Origin: a bacterium ADurb.Bin157
Lineage (GTDB): Bacteria; Muiribacteriota; Ozemobacteria; Ozemobacterales; Ozemobacteraceae
DNA length: 40,875 bases
Direction: 5' to 3'
NCBI GenBank assembly: GCA_002070375.1
Contig: MWDD01000021.1
Location: 1-40,875, forward strand
Position 1 is the stretch's first letter. The number at the start of each line of letters is the position of its first letter. This document shows positions 24,017-32,200 of this stretch, piece by piece. The translations under genes and the position numbers were made by a program. The notes beneath the pieces are model-generated. The model did no database searches. It had not been told where the DNA came from and worked only from the letters and a program-made list of their open reading frames with translations.

Positions 24017-24670
24017 TTAGGCAAATGACATAATTATTTCATATAATAGGGTATTATGTATTACATAGCTGTCGTGATTTTCTTTTGAAAGTATCAAAGT
24101 TTTACAGTTGCGAATGTGTTTTGCTATTGCATAAGTATGTGTTGTTTTTACCAAATCATTTTCTCCGGCTGTCAGCAATACAGGTATTTTTATGGCATTA
24201 AGGTCTTTTACTGTAATACTTGGTTGGGTTAGCATCAATCTTAGAAATGGAGAACCCGTTTGTTCATATTCTTGCTTAGCTTCGTTTATGAATTTGTTTT
24301 TTAACCCCGAGGGTTTGCTATTTGCTCCGCTGGCAATGAGTTTTGAAAGAAGGTTTGGGCGCTTTGCGGCAATTAAAAGTCCAACTATGCCTCCGTCGCT
24401 GAATCCATATAATATGGGCTTAATAATCTTTTTAACACGAATAAATTCGATAATATCTTGAGCCATTTCATTGTAGTCGAACTCGTCAATTTCTTGGCTC
24501 AAACCGTGTCCGCGTGAATCTATAGCATAAACGGTGTGAGTGTTTTTTAGCAAACTTGCTGTTTCACTGAATATATTATGATCTTCGCCGTTACCGTGCA
24601 AAAGTATTATTGAGGGGCCTTTGCCCTGCTTTTTATAGAATAAATCAACCCCGTTCACGTTTGCTTTCAT
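24017..24670 (-). CDS. alpha/beta-hydrolase fold protein
   Basis: A small (217-aa) alpha/beta hydrolase. Starting from ATG at 24670, the catalytic triad is visible as S91 in the nucleophile elbow GFSDGG, D172 in AGENDLV and H199 in KENHDSYV. The oxyanion-hole motif LLHGNGE (24-29) and DSRGHGLS are also present. The cap domain is small, so substrates are probably short esters or lactones; the actual substrate is unknown. There is no signal peptide. A TTG at 24679 is an alternative start; neither has a clear Shine-Dalgarno sequence. It lies 16 bases behind the cyclase-RDD gene, probably on the same transcript, and ends just after the bidirectional terminator. Confidence 0.87.
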   Translation of the reverse strand: MKANVNGVDLFYKKQGKGPSIILLHGNGEDHNIFSETASLLKNTHTVYAIDSRGHGLSQEIDEFDYNEMAQDIIEFIRVKKIIKPILYGFSDGGIVGLLIAAKRPNLLSKLIASGANSKPSGLKNKFINEAKQEYEQTGSPFLRLMLTQPSITVKDLNAIKIPVLLTAGENDLVKTTHTYAIAKHIRNCKTLILSKENHDSYVIHNTLLYEIIMSFA

Positions 24671-24686
24671 GAGAATCAATAATTAT

Positions 24687-25946
24687 TTATTCTACAACTC
24701 GTGTTTTGCAAATCAAATCATGTAATGTTTTCTTTTCGCCTACAAAAACCATTAAAAGACCGAAAACAGTTAAGAAAGAAATAATGTTTATAATGCCTCT
24801 CTTAAGAGCGGTGCTCCAAGAAAGATCATCAGAACCTTCTTCGTTAATAACAGCTGTATTGGCAGCTATTTGACCTAATGTGGCTTTTTTATACTTTAGC
24901 ATTACAGAAAGATAAGCCCAAACGAAGATAATGGGGTTCCTTATATTAAAGTCAATAAGGCTTTCAAAAAATCCCATTGGCCTTGCCATGTTGGTTTTAA
25001 TTGTTTCGCCGAACAAATCTGTTGTTTGAATATTTGTGATGGCCGCACCGAACAAAATTGGCTGTGCTGCCCACCATAAAAAATTGATTGCCATAATAAA
25101 AACAAGAACAAATATCAGGTCAATTACCCCGCTTTTTATTCTCGATTTAAGGCTTGCGTCTTTATATGTTTTTTTTGTTTCTAATACGGTTTTTTGCCCG
25201 AAAGTATTTACCAGTTTTTTTTGAACCTTATTAATCTGCTCTGAGGCTTTGTTGAGATTCTCGCCCCAGTTTGCCTGTTTTAAAAATGCCGAAACAGATT
25301 CTGACCATTCAGAAAAAACGGCTCCGCCGGTGCTTCCATCATTATTTTTGCTGCTTGTGTTAACTACTCGTTCAACCAATTCAAGCAGCTGAATTGGAAG
25401 GTGATTAAGCTTTTGTTTTTCGAGTGGAACTTCGTAGACTGTTATGGGCTCGCTAACCCCTTTTAAACTTTTGGGGCCGATCTTTACAGATACTATTTCA
25501 TGCTTGTCCATTAATAAATAAGTCGACTCACTTATTCCTATTGAACCACCCGGAAAACACTCAAGTTTTTCCATTCTTGCCGTTATGTTTACCGCGCTTC
25601 CGAAAATATCATTATCTTCTAATGTAACGTCACCCGAGTTTATAACAATTCTAAGGTTTAAAGCCAAGTTTTTGTCGGTTTGTTGCTTGTTATATTCTTT
25701 GAGCAAAAGCTGAATGATAATTGCGCTGATTACAGCATCTGTAGCGCTTGGAAAAGAGCAAAGTAAAGCGTCTCCGATGCTTTTAATTATTTTGCCTCGG
25801 TAGAATTCAATTACCGGTCGCATGAGCTTGTTGTGTTTTCTTATGAGGTCTATAAGCTCTTCTCTTGAAGTTCCTGCAACAGTTTCAGAATATCCCTGCA
25901 TGTCGGTTAACATAATCGACAAATTTTGAGATTTTATGCTTCCCAT
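24687..25946 (-). CDS. class III adenylate/guanylate cyclase fused to a C-terminal RDD membrane domain
   Basis: With ATG at 25946 as start the protein has 419 residues. The N-terminal cyclase domain (about 5-175) has metal ligands D15 in LTDMQGYS and D59 in SIGDALLCSF. K55 and the Asp in EDNDIFGSAVN form the Lys/Asp pair of adenylate cyclases, and VNITARME supplies the catalytic Asn and Arg. A helical linker follows (about 180-275). The C terminus is an RDD domain with three or four TM segments: LKSRIKSGVIDLIFV, IIFVWAYLSVML, the loop KKATLGQIAANTAVINEEG, IISFLTVFGLLMVFV and KTLHDLICKTRVVE. RDD domains are membrane modules of mostly unknown function. An in-frame TTG at 26006 is rejected because the promoter -35 box lies on it. 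Divergently transcribed from DUF445. Confidence 0.87.
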   Translation of the reverse strand: MGSIKSQNLSIMLTDMQGYSETVAGTSREELIDLIRKHNKLMRPVIEFYRGKIIKSIGDALLCSFPSATDAVISAIIIQLLLKEYNKQQTDKNLALNLRIVINSGDVTLEDNDIFGSAVNITARMEKLECFPGGSIGISESTYLLMDKHEIVSVKIGPKSLKGVSEPITVYEVPLEKQKLNHLPIQLLELVERVVNTSSKNNDGSTGGAVFSEWSESVSAFLKQANWGENLNKASEQINKVQKKLVNTFGQKTVLETKKTYKDASLKSRIKSGVIDLIFVLVFIMAINFLWWAAQPILFGAAITNIQTTDLFGETIKTNMARPMGFFESLIDFNIRNPIIFVWAYLSVMLKYKKATLGQIAANTAVINEEGSDDLSWSTALKRGIINIISFLTVFGLLMVFVGEKKTLHDLICKTRVVE

Positions 25947-25977
25947 TAAATTGCTCAACTCCGCTTGTTTTAAGGTG

Positions 25978-26006
25978 ATTATAACGCTAATTAAAAAAAA
26001 TGGCAA
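25978..26006 (-). promoter_or_regulatory. strong candidate promoter of the cyclase-RDD gene
   Basis: Read on the minus strand: TTGCCA (plus-strand TGGCAA at 26001-26006), 17 bp containing a T8 run, and TATAAT (plus-strand ATTATA at 25978-25983). Transcription would begin near 25971, about 25 bases ahead of ATG 25946. This fixes the start codon and rules out the upstream TTG. Confidence 0.7.
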
Positions 26007-26012
26007 TTTATA

Positions 26013-26041
26013 TTGCTTGATTTATTAGTTTGATGGATAAT
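26013..26041 (+). promoter_or_regulatory. candidate promoter of the DUF445 gene
   Basis: TTGCTT (26013-26018), 17-bp spacer, GATAAT (26036-26041), then about 32 bases to the TTG start. It stands back to back with the cyclase promoter; the two -35 boxes are separated by only 6 bp, so the divergent genes may be co-regulated or may compete. Confidence 0.55.
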
Positions 26042-26073
26042 AACAAAGAACAATATTCATTGGGGGTGTCTCT

Positions 26074-26709
26074 TTGATTTACGGCTTACTATTTTCTGCC
26101 TTAACAGGTGGTTTTATAGGTTGGATAACAAACTGGATAGCGGTTAAAGCCCTTTTTCACCCGAGAGACCCAATTAAATACCGGTTTTTCGAATATCAGG
26201 GATTAATGCCAAAAAGACACAAAGAATTGGCTAAAAGTGTTGGCAAGCTTGTTGAAGGTGAACTTATAAATGCCGAAACACTTTTTGAAAGAGTTAAACC
26301 CGAAGATCTAGACCCTATAATAGCTAAAATTGCCGCAAAAGTTCGTGGTGATATCGAAACCCGCATTAAGAACGGGTTAGCTGAGTTTGCGGCAAAGGTC
26401 CCTTTTTTTAATCTGAAAGCGGATTCTTTTATCGCTTCTTTAATGAATAAAGCAGAGGCAGAAATTGCTGCCCTGATTAAAAAACAGCTCCCTTCGGTTC
26501 TTGAAGTTGCCGCAAAAGATGTTTCGGAAAAACTTTCGGTTCAAGAAATCGTCTCAGAAAAAATATCAGAAATGGATATAATGAAACTTGAAAGCCTTTT
26601 TGAACGAATTGCCGGCAGAGAAATGGCTGCTATTGTTAATATCGGCGGAATACTGGGCGTGGTTGTCGGTGTTACGCAGTTTTTTATACAAAAATATCTA
26701 ATTATTTAA
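26074..26709 (+). CDS. DUF445 family membrane-associated protein
   Basis: The N terminus MIYGLLFSALTGGFIGWITNWIAVKALFHPRDPI is diagnostic of DUF445 proteins (YheB-like and relatives): one membrane segment followed by the conserved NW-x-AVK-x-LF-x-P motif, then GLMPKRHKELAKSVG. The middle is amphipathic helix, and a second membrane helix ends the protein (IVNIGGILGVVVGVTQFFI). At 211 residues this is a short member with one repeat unit. The function of the family is not established. TTG 26074 follows a G-rich GGGGGTG about eight bases upstream. The stop overlaps that of the convergent pgpA gene by four bases. Confidence 0.87.
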   Translation: MIYGLLFSALTGGFIGWITNWIAVKALFHPRDPIKYRFFEYQGLMPKRHKELAKSVGKLVEGELINAETLFERVKPEDLDPIIAKIAAKVRGDIETRIKNGLAEFAAKVPFFNLKADSFIASLMNKAEAEIAALIKKQLPSVLEVAAKDVSEKLSVQEIVSEKISEMDIMKLESLFERIAGREMAAIVNIGGILGVVVGVTQFFIQKYLII

Positions 26710-27212
26710 ATCAGTCCTTTTAACAGCAGAATTCTAATAATGAAGTTAGTTAGCATTCCTGCTGCTAAGTCGTCTGCTATTACGCCTTTGCCATTTTTGA
26801 ATCCGGCAAAAAGGTTAATAGGAAAAGGTTTAAAGTATTCTAAAAATCTAAATAAAACAAATGCAATAAGTATCGCCAAAAAGTTAGCGTTCCATATTAA
26901 AAACAAACTTACCGTCATGCCTATTGTTTTGTCTATGACCAGAGATACCGGGCTTTTAATTTTTTCGGACTTCTCATACTTCTCGCATGCCCCTACGGCC
27001 AATATGACAAACAACAACAAAATGCAGGATTGTGTTAAGGATGTTAGGTTGCGAGTTAAGAGAAAAACAGCTATGCCCGCGAGAGATGCGAGTGTAGAAG
27101 AAAGAGACGGAAACAATTTTCCCAAACCAAAACAGGTGGCGAAAACAGAGATAATGCGCTTTCCGAGAGGGTTAGTTTCCCAAAAAATGCCAATTTTTTT
27201 TGAAATAGTCAT
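26706..27212 (-). CDS. pgpA: PgpA-like phosphatidylglycerophosphatase (divergent)
   Basis: PgpA dephosphorylates phosphatidylglycerophosphate to phosphatidylglycerol. It is recognised from its length (168 aa), its four hydrophobic helices, FGLG near residue 28, FRFLEYFKPFPI (121-132) and NGKGVIADDLAAG (140-151). Its position right after pgsA supports the call, since PgsA makes the substrate. The family's PGTxGS loop reads SLSSTLAS here, the usual VxDE motif reads VIDK (D94, K95), and FRxxDxxKP has Glu instead of Asp, so activity cannot be taken for granted. ATG 27212 overlaps the 3' end of pgsA by 41 bases; no later Met start exists in the frame. The stop overlaps the convergent DUF445 stop. 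Confidence 0.75.
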   Translation of the reverse strand: MTISKKIGIFWETNPLGKRIISVFATCFGLGKLFPSLSSTLASLAGIAVFLLTRNLTSLTQSCILLLFVILAVGACEKYEKSEKIKSPVSLVIDKTIGMTVSLFLIWNANFLAILIAFVLFRFLEYFKPFPINLFAGFKNGKGVIADDLAAGMLTNFIIRILLLKGLI

Positions 27213-27783
27213 AGCCTGAGTATATTGTTGTGAGTGCGGCCAGTACCATGAGAATCATGATTGCCGGCGAGTAAAACTGCATTAAAGTGCCGAGGTGTGC
27301 AGTCATGTTGTTTGTGGTAAAGTAAATTCTTAAAGACAAAAGTGACAGCGAGGCAATAATAGCTGCAAGCTGCATCGTTGTTTTGAGTTTGCCCGCGTTG
27401 CTTGCGTCTATTACTTTTCCTTGCTCGGCGCAAACAAGTCTTAGGCCGGTAACGCAAAATTCACGCGCAATTATTATTACAGCTACCCAAGCGGAAGTTA
27501 CAGTGATTTGTTCATATTGCACCATTGCTATTAGGGCGGCTGAAACTAAAACTTTGTCGGCTATGGGATCAATAAATTTGCCAAAAGTTGTGACTTCTTT
27601 GTAGAGTCTCGCTATATAGCCATCGAAATAATCAGTGATTGAGGCGGCAATGAATATTAACGCGGCAATGACTTTGCCCCAGTCGCCTTCTAGAGGTGAG
27701 CCGGGTGAGCGGTAACAAAACGCAGCTAAAAAGAAGGGTATTGCAACGACTCTGCTTAAAGTTAGTTTTGTGGCTAAAGTCAT
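27172..27783 (-). CDS. pgsA: CDP-diacylglycerol-glycerol-3-phosphate 3-phosphatidyltransferase
   Basis: An integral membrane enzyme that condenses CDP-diacylglycerol with glycerol-3-phosphate, the committed step to phosphatidylglycerol. The complete CDP-alcohol phosphatidyltransferase signature is present: D51, D54-G-x2-A-R59, G68, D72 and D76 (TDYFDGYIAR...FGKFIDPIADK). The opening LTLSRVVAIPFF and the segment IIAREFCVTGLRLV are typical of PgsA rather than of other CDP-alcohol transferases. There are five or six TM helices in 203 residues. ATG at 27783 overlaps the rimO stop by ATGA and the 3' end overlaps pgpA, giving a tight rimO-pgsA-pgpA unit; rimO and pgsA are neighbours in many bacteria. 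Confidence 0.95.
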   Translation of the reverse strand: MTLATKLTLSRVVAIPFFLAAFCYRSPGSPLEGDWGKVIAALIFIAASITDYFDGYIARLYKEVTTFGKFIDPIADKVLVSAALIAMVQYEQITVTSAWVAVIIIAREFCVTGLRLVCAEQGKVIDASNAGKLKTTMQLAAIIASLSLLSLRIYFTTNNMTAHLGTLMQFYSPAIMILMVLAALTTIYSGYDYFKKNWHFLGN

Positions 27784-29075
27784 CTTATTAGCTCCGCTGT
27801 AAAGTCATAGGCGTCAGCCTTGGTGATTTTTGCTTTTACGAATTGCCCCGGTTTTAATGAGGCGCAATTATGAATTGTTGTAGAATTGTCTACTTCATAG
27901 GCGTCAAACTTCGTTCTGCACTTTGCATTTCCGTCTTCGACCGAATCAACTATTACGTCAACAACTTGACCTACTAATCGCTTATTTTGCTCTTCAATAA
28001 TTAGTTGCTGCGCTGTCATAAGGCGGTCAAGGCGCGACTGCTTAACTTTGTGGCTGACTTTTCGCGCAAAATCGTATGCCGGTGTGCCTTCTTCGGCAGA
28101 ATACATAAATGCGCCGACTCTGTCTAATGGGTAATCTTCAATAAAACTTATGAGTTTGTTGAAGTCTGACGGTGTTTCAGAGGGAAAACCCACGATGAAT
28201 GTTGTTCTAATTGCGCCGTGTGGGTAGGCAGAACGAATGTGTGTCAGTATTTCGATCATATGAGCGAGGGTTGTGTGCCTGTTCATCGCTTCGATTAATC
28301 TCGGAGAAACATGCTGGAGTGGGATGTCAAAATACGGTAATACTTTATCGATTGAGTATAACTCATCGATAAGTTTTACGGTTAACCCACGCGGGTGCAT
28401 GTAGTGAAGCCGTATCCAGTCTATTCCTTTGATTTTGGACAGTTTTTTCACCAAAGAGGGCAGGGTGCACTCTTTTCCTTTGTCGGTGCCGTATCTTGTT
28501 ATGTCTTGCGCAACTACTGAGAGCTCTTTTGCTCCTGATTCGGCAAGCTTTTGCGCATTTTCTAAGATTGATTCTTCATCTAATGATACGAAGGGGCCCC
28601 TTATGCTGGGGATAGCACAGTAAGAACACCTGTTATCACAGCCTTCGGCTATTTTGAGAATTCCGATATGGGCCGGCGTGAAAAAACGCCCGGGATTAAC
28701 ACAGGATGCGCCTGTTTGCTTGTTTAAGCTTGTAAGTTCTCTAATGTTTTTTTCGTTAAAAAAATCGAAAAGGTAGTCTATCTCAGGGATTTGTGATTTA
28801 ATTTCGCTGTAATATCGTTTTACAAGACAACCAAAGACGGCTACTTTTAATGTTCTACCGGCCGGCAAATTGTTTTTTAGTGAAACAGATTCCATTATTA
28901 CGCCGAGAGATTGTTCTTTGGCATCATTGATGAAGCCACAAGTGTTTATAAGCAACAGGTCGCTTTCTTGTGGGGTGTCTGTCCAGGTGAAGCCTGATTG
29001 AGCAAGCATGCCGGCTATTTTTTCAGAGTCGGCAGTGTTTTTAGTGCATCCTAATGATATTATGTGGAATTTCAT
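27780..29075 (-). CDS. rimO: ribosomal protein S12 methylthiotransferase RimO
   Basis: A radical-SAM enzyme with two iron-sulphur clusters that adds a methylthio group to an Asp of ribosomal protein S12. The MTTase N-terminal domain carries cluster cysteines C10 (SLGCTKN), C46 (NTCGF) and C83 (FGCL). The radical-SAM motif is C146, C150 and C153 in EGCDNRCSYCAIP. VVAQDITRYGTD, LHYMHP and YFDIPLQHVSPRLIEAMNR separate it from MiaB. A TRAM domain ends the protein (about 365-430). The 431-aa length is normal. ATG 29075 has only a weak ribosome-binding site. It is the first gene of the rimO-pgsA-pgpA unit, with its own candidate promoter. Confidence 0.95.
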   Translation of the reverse strand: MKFHIISLGCTKNTADSEKIAGMLAQSGFTWTDTPQESDLLLINTCGFINDAKEQSLGVIMESVSLKNNLPAGRTLKVAVFGCLVKRYYSEIKSQIPEIDYLFDFFNEKNIRELTSLNKQTGASCVNPGRFFTPAHIGILKIAEGCDNRCSYCAIPSIRGPFVSLDEESILENAQKLAESGAKELSVVAQDITRYGTDKGKECTLPSLVKKLSKIKGIDWIRLHYMHPRGLTVKLIDELYSIDKVLPYFDIPLQHVSPRLIEAMNRHTTLAHMIEILTHIRSAYPHGAIRTTFIVGFPSETPSDFNKLISFIEDYPLDRVGAFMYSAEEGTPAYDFARKVSHKVKQSRLDRLMTAQQLIIEEQNKRLVGQVVDVIVDSVEDGNAKCRTKFDAYEVDNSTTIHNCASLKPGQFVKAKITKADAYDFTAELIR

Positions 29076-29110
29076 GGCTCAAGAATACAGCGAATACGCC
29101 TAAAAGGCAA

Positions 29111-29140
29111 GTATTATCGTTGTTTATAACACTCAGGCAA
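29111..29140 (-). promoter_or_regulatory. candidate promoter of the rimO-pgsA-pgpA unit
   Basis: On the minus strand: TTGCCT (plus AGGCAA, 29135-29140), 18-bp spacer, TAATAC (plus GTATTA, 29111-29116), with about 35 bases to the rimO ATG. The match is moderate. Two overlapping palindromes (29170-29194) lie 30 bp upstream of the -35 box. Confidence 0.4.
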
Positions 29141-29169
29141 AGGCTTTTTGTTTAAATGCTACTGATTTT

Positions 29170-29194
29170 ATGATAATATTATCATTTAAATGAT
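29170..29194. repeat. two overlapping perfect palindromes upstream of rimO
   Basis: ATGATAATATTATCAT (29170-29185) and ATCATTTAAATGAT (29181-29194) are both perfect and share five bases, giving three alternating ATGAT/ATCAT half-sites. The arrangement resembles an operator. TGATAAT-ATTATCA is one base short of the B. subtilis Fur/Zur 7-1-7 pattern, but no metal regulator can be assigned. Chance in AT-rich DNA is possible. Confidence 0.45.
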
Positions 29195-29214
29195 TGTGTT
29201 GCTAAAATAAAAAT

Positions 29215-29244
29215 AGCGGCAATTTCTGTGTTGCCGCTGATTTT
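29215..29244. terminator. intrinsic terminator after the giant TPR operon
   Basis: AGCGGCAA (29215-29222) pairs with TTGCCGCT (29231-29238) over an 8-nt loop. On the minus strand the stem is followed by ATTTTTATTTT, giving a good end for the ftsK-TPR transcript; on the plus strand a T6 run follows as well. It lies about 25 bases beyond the stop codon of the second TPR gene. Confidence 0.8.
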
Positions 29245-29264
29245 TTCTTAGTCAATCTCTTAGA

Positions 29265-32200
29265 TCAGAGTTCGCCCTTGGATCTTTCAATATGAATAAG
29301 CGAGCGTTTGGCATCGTTTGCCAGAGGTCCGGTCGGGTCTAATTCAATTACTTTATTGTATTCCTCGCTTGCTCTTTCGTACATGTTCTTGACTCTGTAT
29401 ATGCTTCCAAGCCTAAAGTGTGCTTCTGTGTAATTGGGGTCTAATTGCACTGCTTTTCGGTATTCCTGCATTGCTTCATTTTTCATGTTGACGTCGTAGT
29501 TTTCATTATAAGCTTCGCCCAGTTCATAGTGAGCTTTTGCATTGTTTTCGTCTATTTTAAGCGCTTTTTTGCAAATGGCGATTGCTTCGTCGTACATATG
29601 TTTACCCATTATAGATTGTTTGCTGTAAACAATTTTTAATCCCCAGTAGGGCCACAAGTTGTTTGGATCGTTGCTGTTTGCCAGTTTGATATAGTAGATG
29701 GCCTTTTGTTGTTCTTCTTCGCTTGGGGTGGGTGTAAGACCTGAGCCAAGGGTTAAGTATGCGTATCCGAGACTGAAGTTTAACATTGAATCTTTTGGAT
29801 TCGCTTCTGCGTTTGTTTGGTATTCTTTAAGGATCGAGGCATGAAGCTGCGCTTTATTAGGGGCTTTAGAATACATTTCTTTGATTATGTCGATGATTTT
29901 TATGTAATACTCGCCATTGCCATGTTCAAGTTCAATTAACTGTTTGTATTCAGAAATAGATTCATCATATCTGTTTTGGGACTGGTAAAGTTCGGCAAGC
30001 TTCTTGTGCACCGCAATATTTTCGGGGTCTTTTTCAAGAATTTGTTTAAAAATGTTTTCAACATCGACAAGCATGTTTCTTCTTTGGTAAACTTTTGCAA
30101 GTTCAGCCATAGCAAAAAGGTTGCCCGTTTGGAGTTCCAAAACTTTTTCGAAATATCCGATTGATTGAGTTATTGCGCTTTCTTCGTCTATAGACTTGTC
30201 TAAGCCTTTAGACGCAAACAACCCCATTTCAAGCCAATCACAATAGTTTGAGCTGTTTTCGACAGATTTTCTTATTGCATCATTCATTTCGGTGAGTTCT
30301 TCGTCGCTGCTAAAGCCGTTTAAGACTTTAAACTTTAGTTGTGTGATGAGGTCTATTCTTATCTTCGGGTCGTTGGGGAACAGTTTTTTTGATACATTAA
30401 GCAAATCTACCGCTTCAACTATTTTGCCTTTTCTTATGTGCAGATTTGCAAGTCTGAGCGGAAGCTCTTTGTATTTAACGTTTTTATCTAAGTTAATAGC
30501 TTGTTCGTATTCAAATGTGGCTTCGTCAAACATGCTTTTTGACTCGTAGAGTGAGCCGAGTTTAAATCTTGCTTCAAGATTGTGGTTGTCAAGGTCTATT
30601 ATGCTGTCATAGAAGATAATTGCGGAATCAACGTCTCCTTCTTTTTCTGCTTCGGCAGCTTTTGCAAAAGCTTCTTCTATTTCTGCATTCTTTTGTGTTG
30701 TGCTCAGGTTCGCAAAGAACTCGCTGGCAGTCATATTGCCTGCATCGATTTCAATGACTTTCTGGAACCAAACTTTGGCAGAATCATTGTCGCCTTTATC
30801 TCTGAACATTATGCCTAACTGCAGAATCGGTTCAAGCTCACTGGGTACAATTTGATGCGCTGCTTGGTATTTTTCGATTGCTTCGTCTATCCAACCTTTG
30901 TCTTGGAATATTTTGCCGAGCATAAACAAGCCGTTAAAGTGCTCGGGAGCAATACCTAACAGTTCCTGAATTTCAATAGAAGCTTCATCGGGTTGATTTG
31001 TTCTTAAATATGCATGAGCAAGAGAAACATATACTTCGGTATTTTCGGGATTTATTTCTTTTGCATTTTGCAAAATTTCAAGAGCCTTCTCATGTGCTCC
31101 CAAATGCAATTGCAAATTTCCTAATTCATACCAAGCAACTTGGTTCTGCGGCTGCATTCCGATAACATTTTCGTATTCCATAACCGCATTTTTGAACATT
31201 CCGCGCTCAGAGAGCAAGCGTGCTTGTTTAATGCCTTCTTCGGCTCTTGCGGCAACCTTAATGTTTGTAAGATTTTTATGATATTCTTTAGCTTTAACAT
31301 GCAACGGGTCAAGTTGTAGAACTTTGCTAAACTCTGCAAGAGCGTCATCAATTTTCGACGCGTCGTTATAGGCAACACCTAATTCGAAGTGTGCTAGGGT
31401 GCTTTCAGGGTCAATTTCAAGGGCAATGTTTAATTCCGCTACACCGGCTTCAATCATGTTATGATCATTATAAGCTTTACCCATGTTAAGGTATATGCGC
31501 CCAAGCTCAACGTGTGCAACAGGTATATTGTTTTGCTCGGCAATTATGTCTTTGAATGTCATTGTTGCTTGGTCTATCAGATTGCTTATGCCGTATATTC
31601 TTCCAAGCTGGACTCTTGCTTCGAAATTGCTCGGATTCTGGCTTATTAGGTTCTTGAGTTCCATTATAGCCATTTCTGCGTCTCCGGATCTTGCGTAAGC
31701 TTCGGCTATAATTGAGCAAATCTCTGCGTTATTGGGCTGGGTTTGTCTGAGGTTTTGCAGAGTTTCAACGACCTGTGCATAATGGTTATTTGCCATATAT
31801 ATTCTGGCAATTTCAAGGATTATGTCAGTGTCTTGCGGGGCAACCATACAAGCTTGATTTAATACTTCAAGAGCTTCGGCATACATTTGTCGGCTTTGAT
31901 AAATTCGTGACATTTTAAGATAAAGTGAAATATCTTCGGGTGTTTGTTTCCTGAGTTCTTCTATTTCGTTCAGAGCTTCTTGATGCCGATTTCTTACCAA
32001 ATAAACATCTATAAGTTGATTTAAAACATCTATTGAACCGCCTGCCATTTCTTTGGCTTTAAGCAGATACGTTAGCCCTTCTTCGCTGCCTTCTTGCAAG
32101 ATTAGGCTGCCAAGTTCCAAGAAAAGGCGTGAGTCATTTGCACCAAGACTTACGGCCTGTTTTAGTGAACTGATTTGATCGTGCGTTCTTCCAAGATTTT

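Noticed and set aside
25947..26006. Upstream TTG start for the cyclase-RDD protein
   Set aside because: The TTG coincides with the -35 box of a near-consensus promoter that would start transcription downstream of it.
26740..27219. A 159-codon plus-strand open frame
   Set aside because: It lies opposite to pgpA, which has recognisable family motifs and operon context; the plus frame has no family resemblance.
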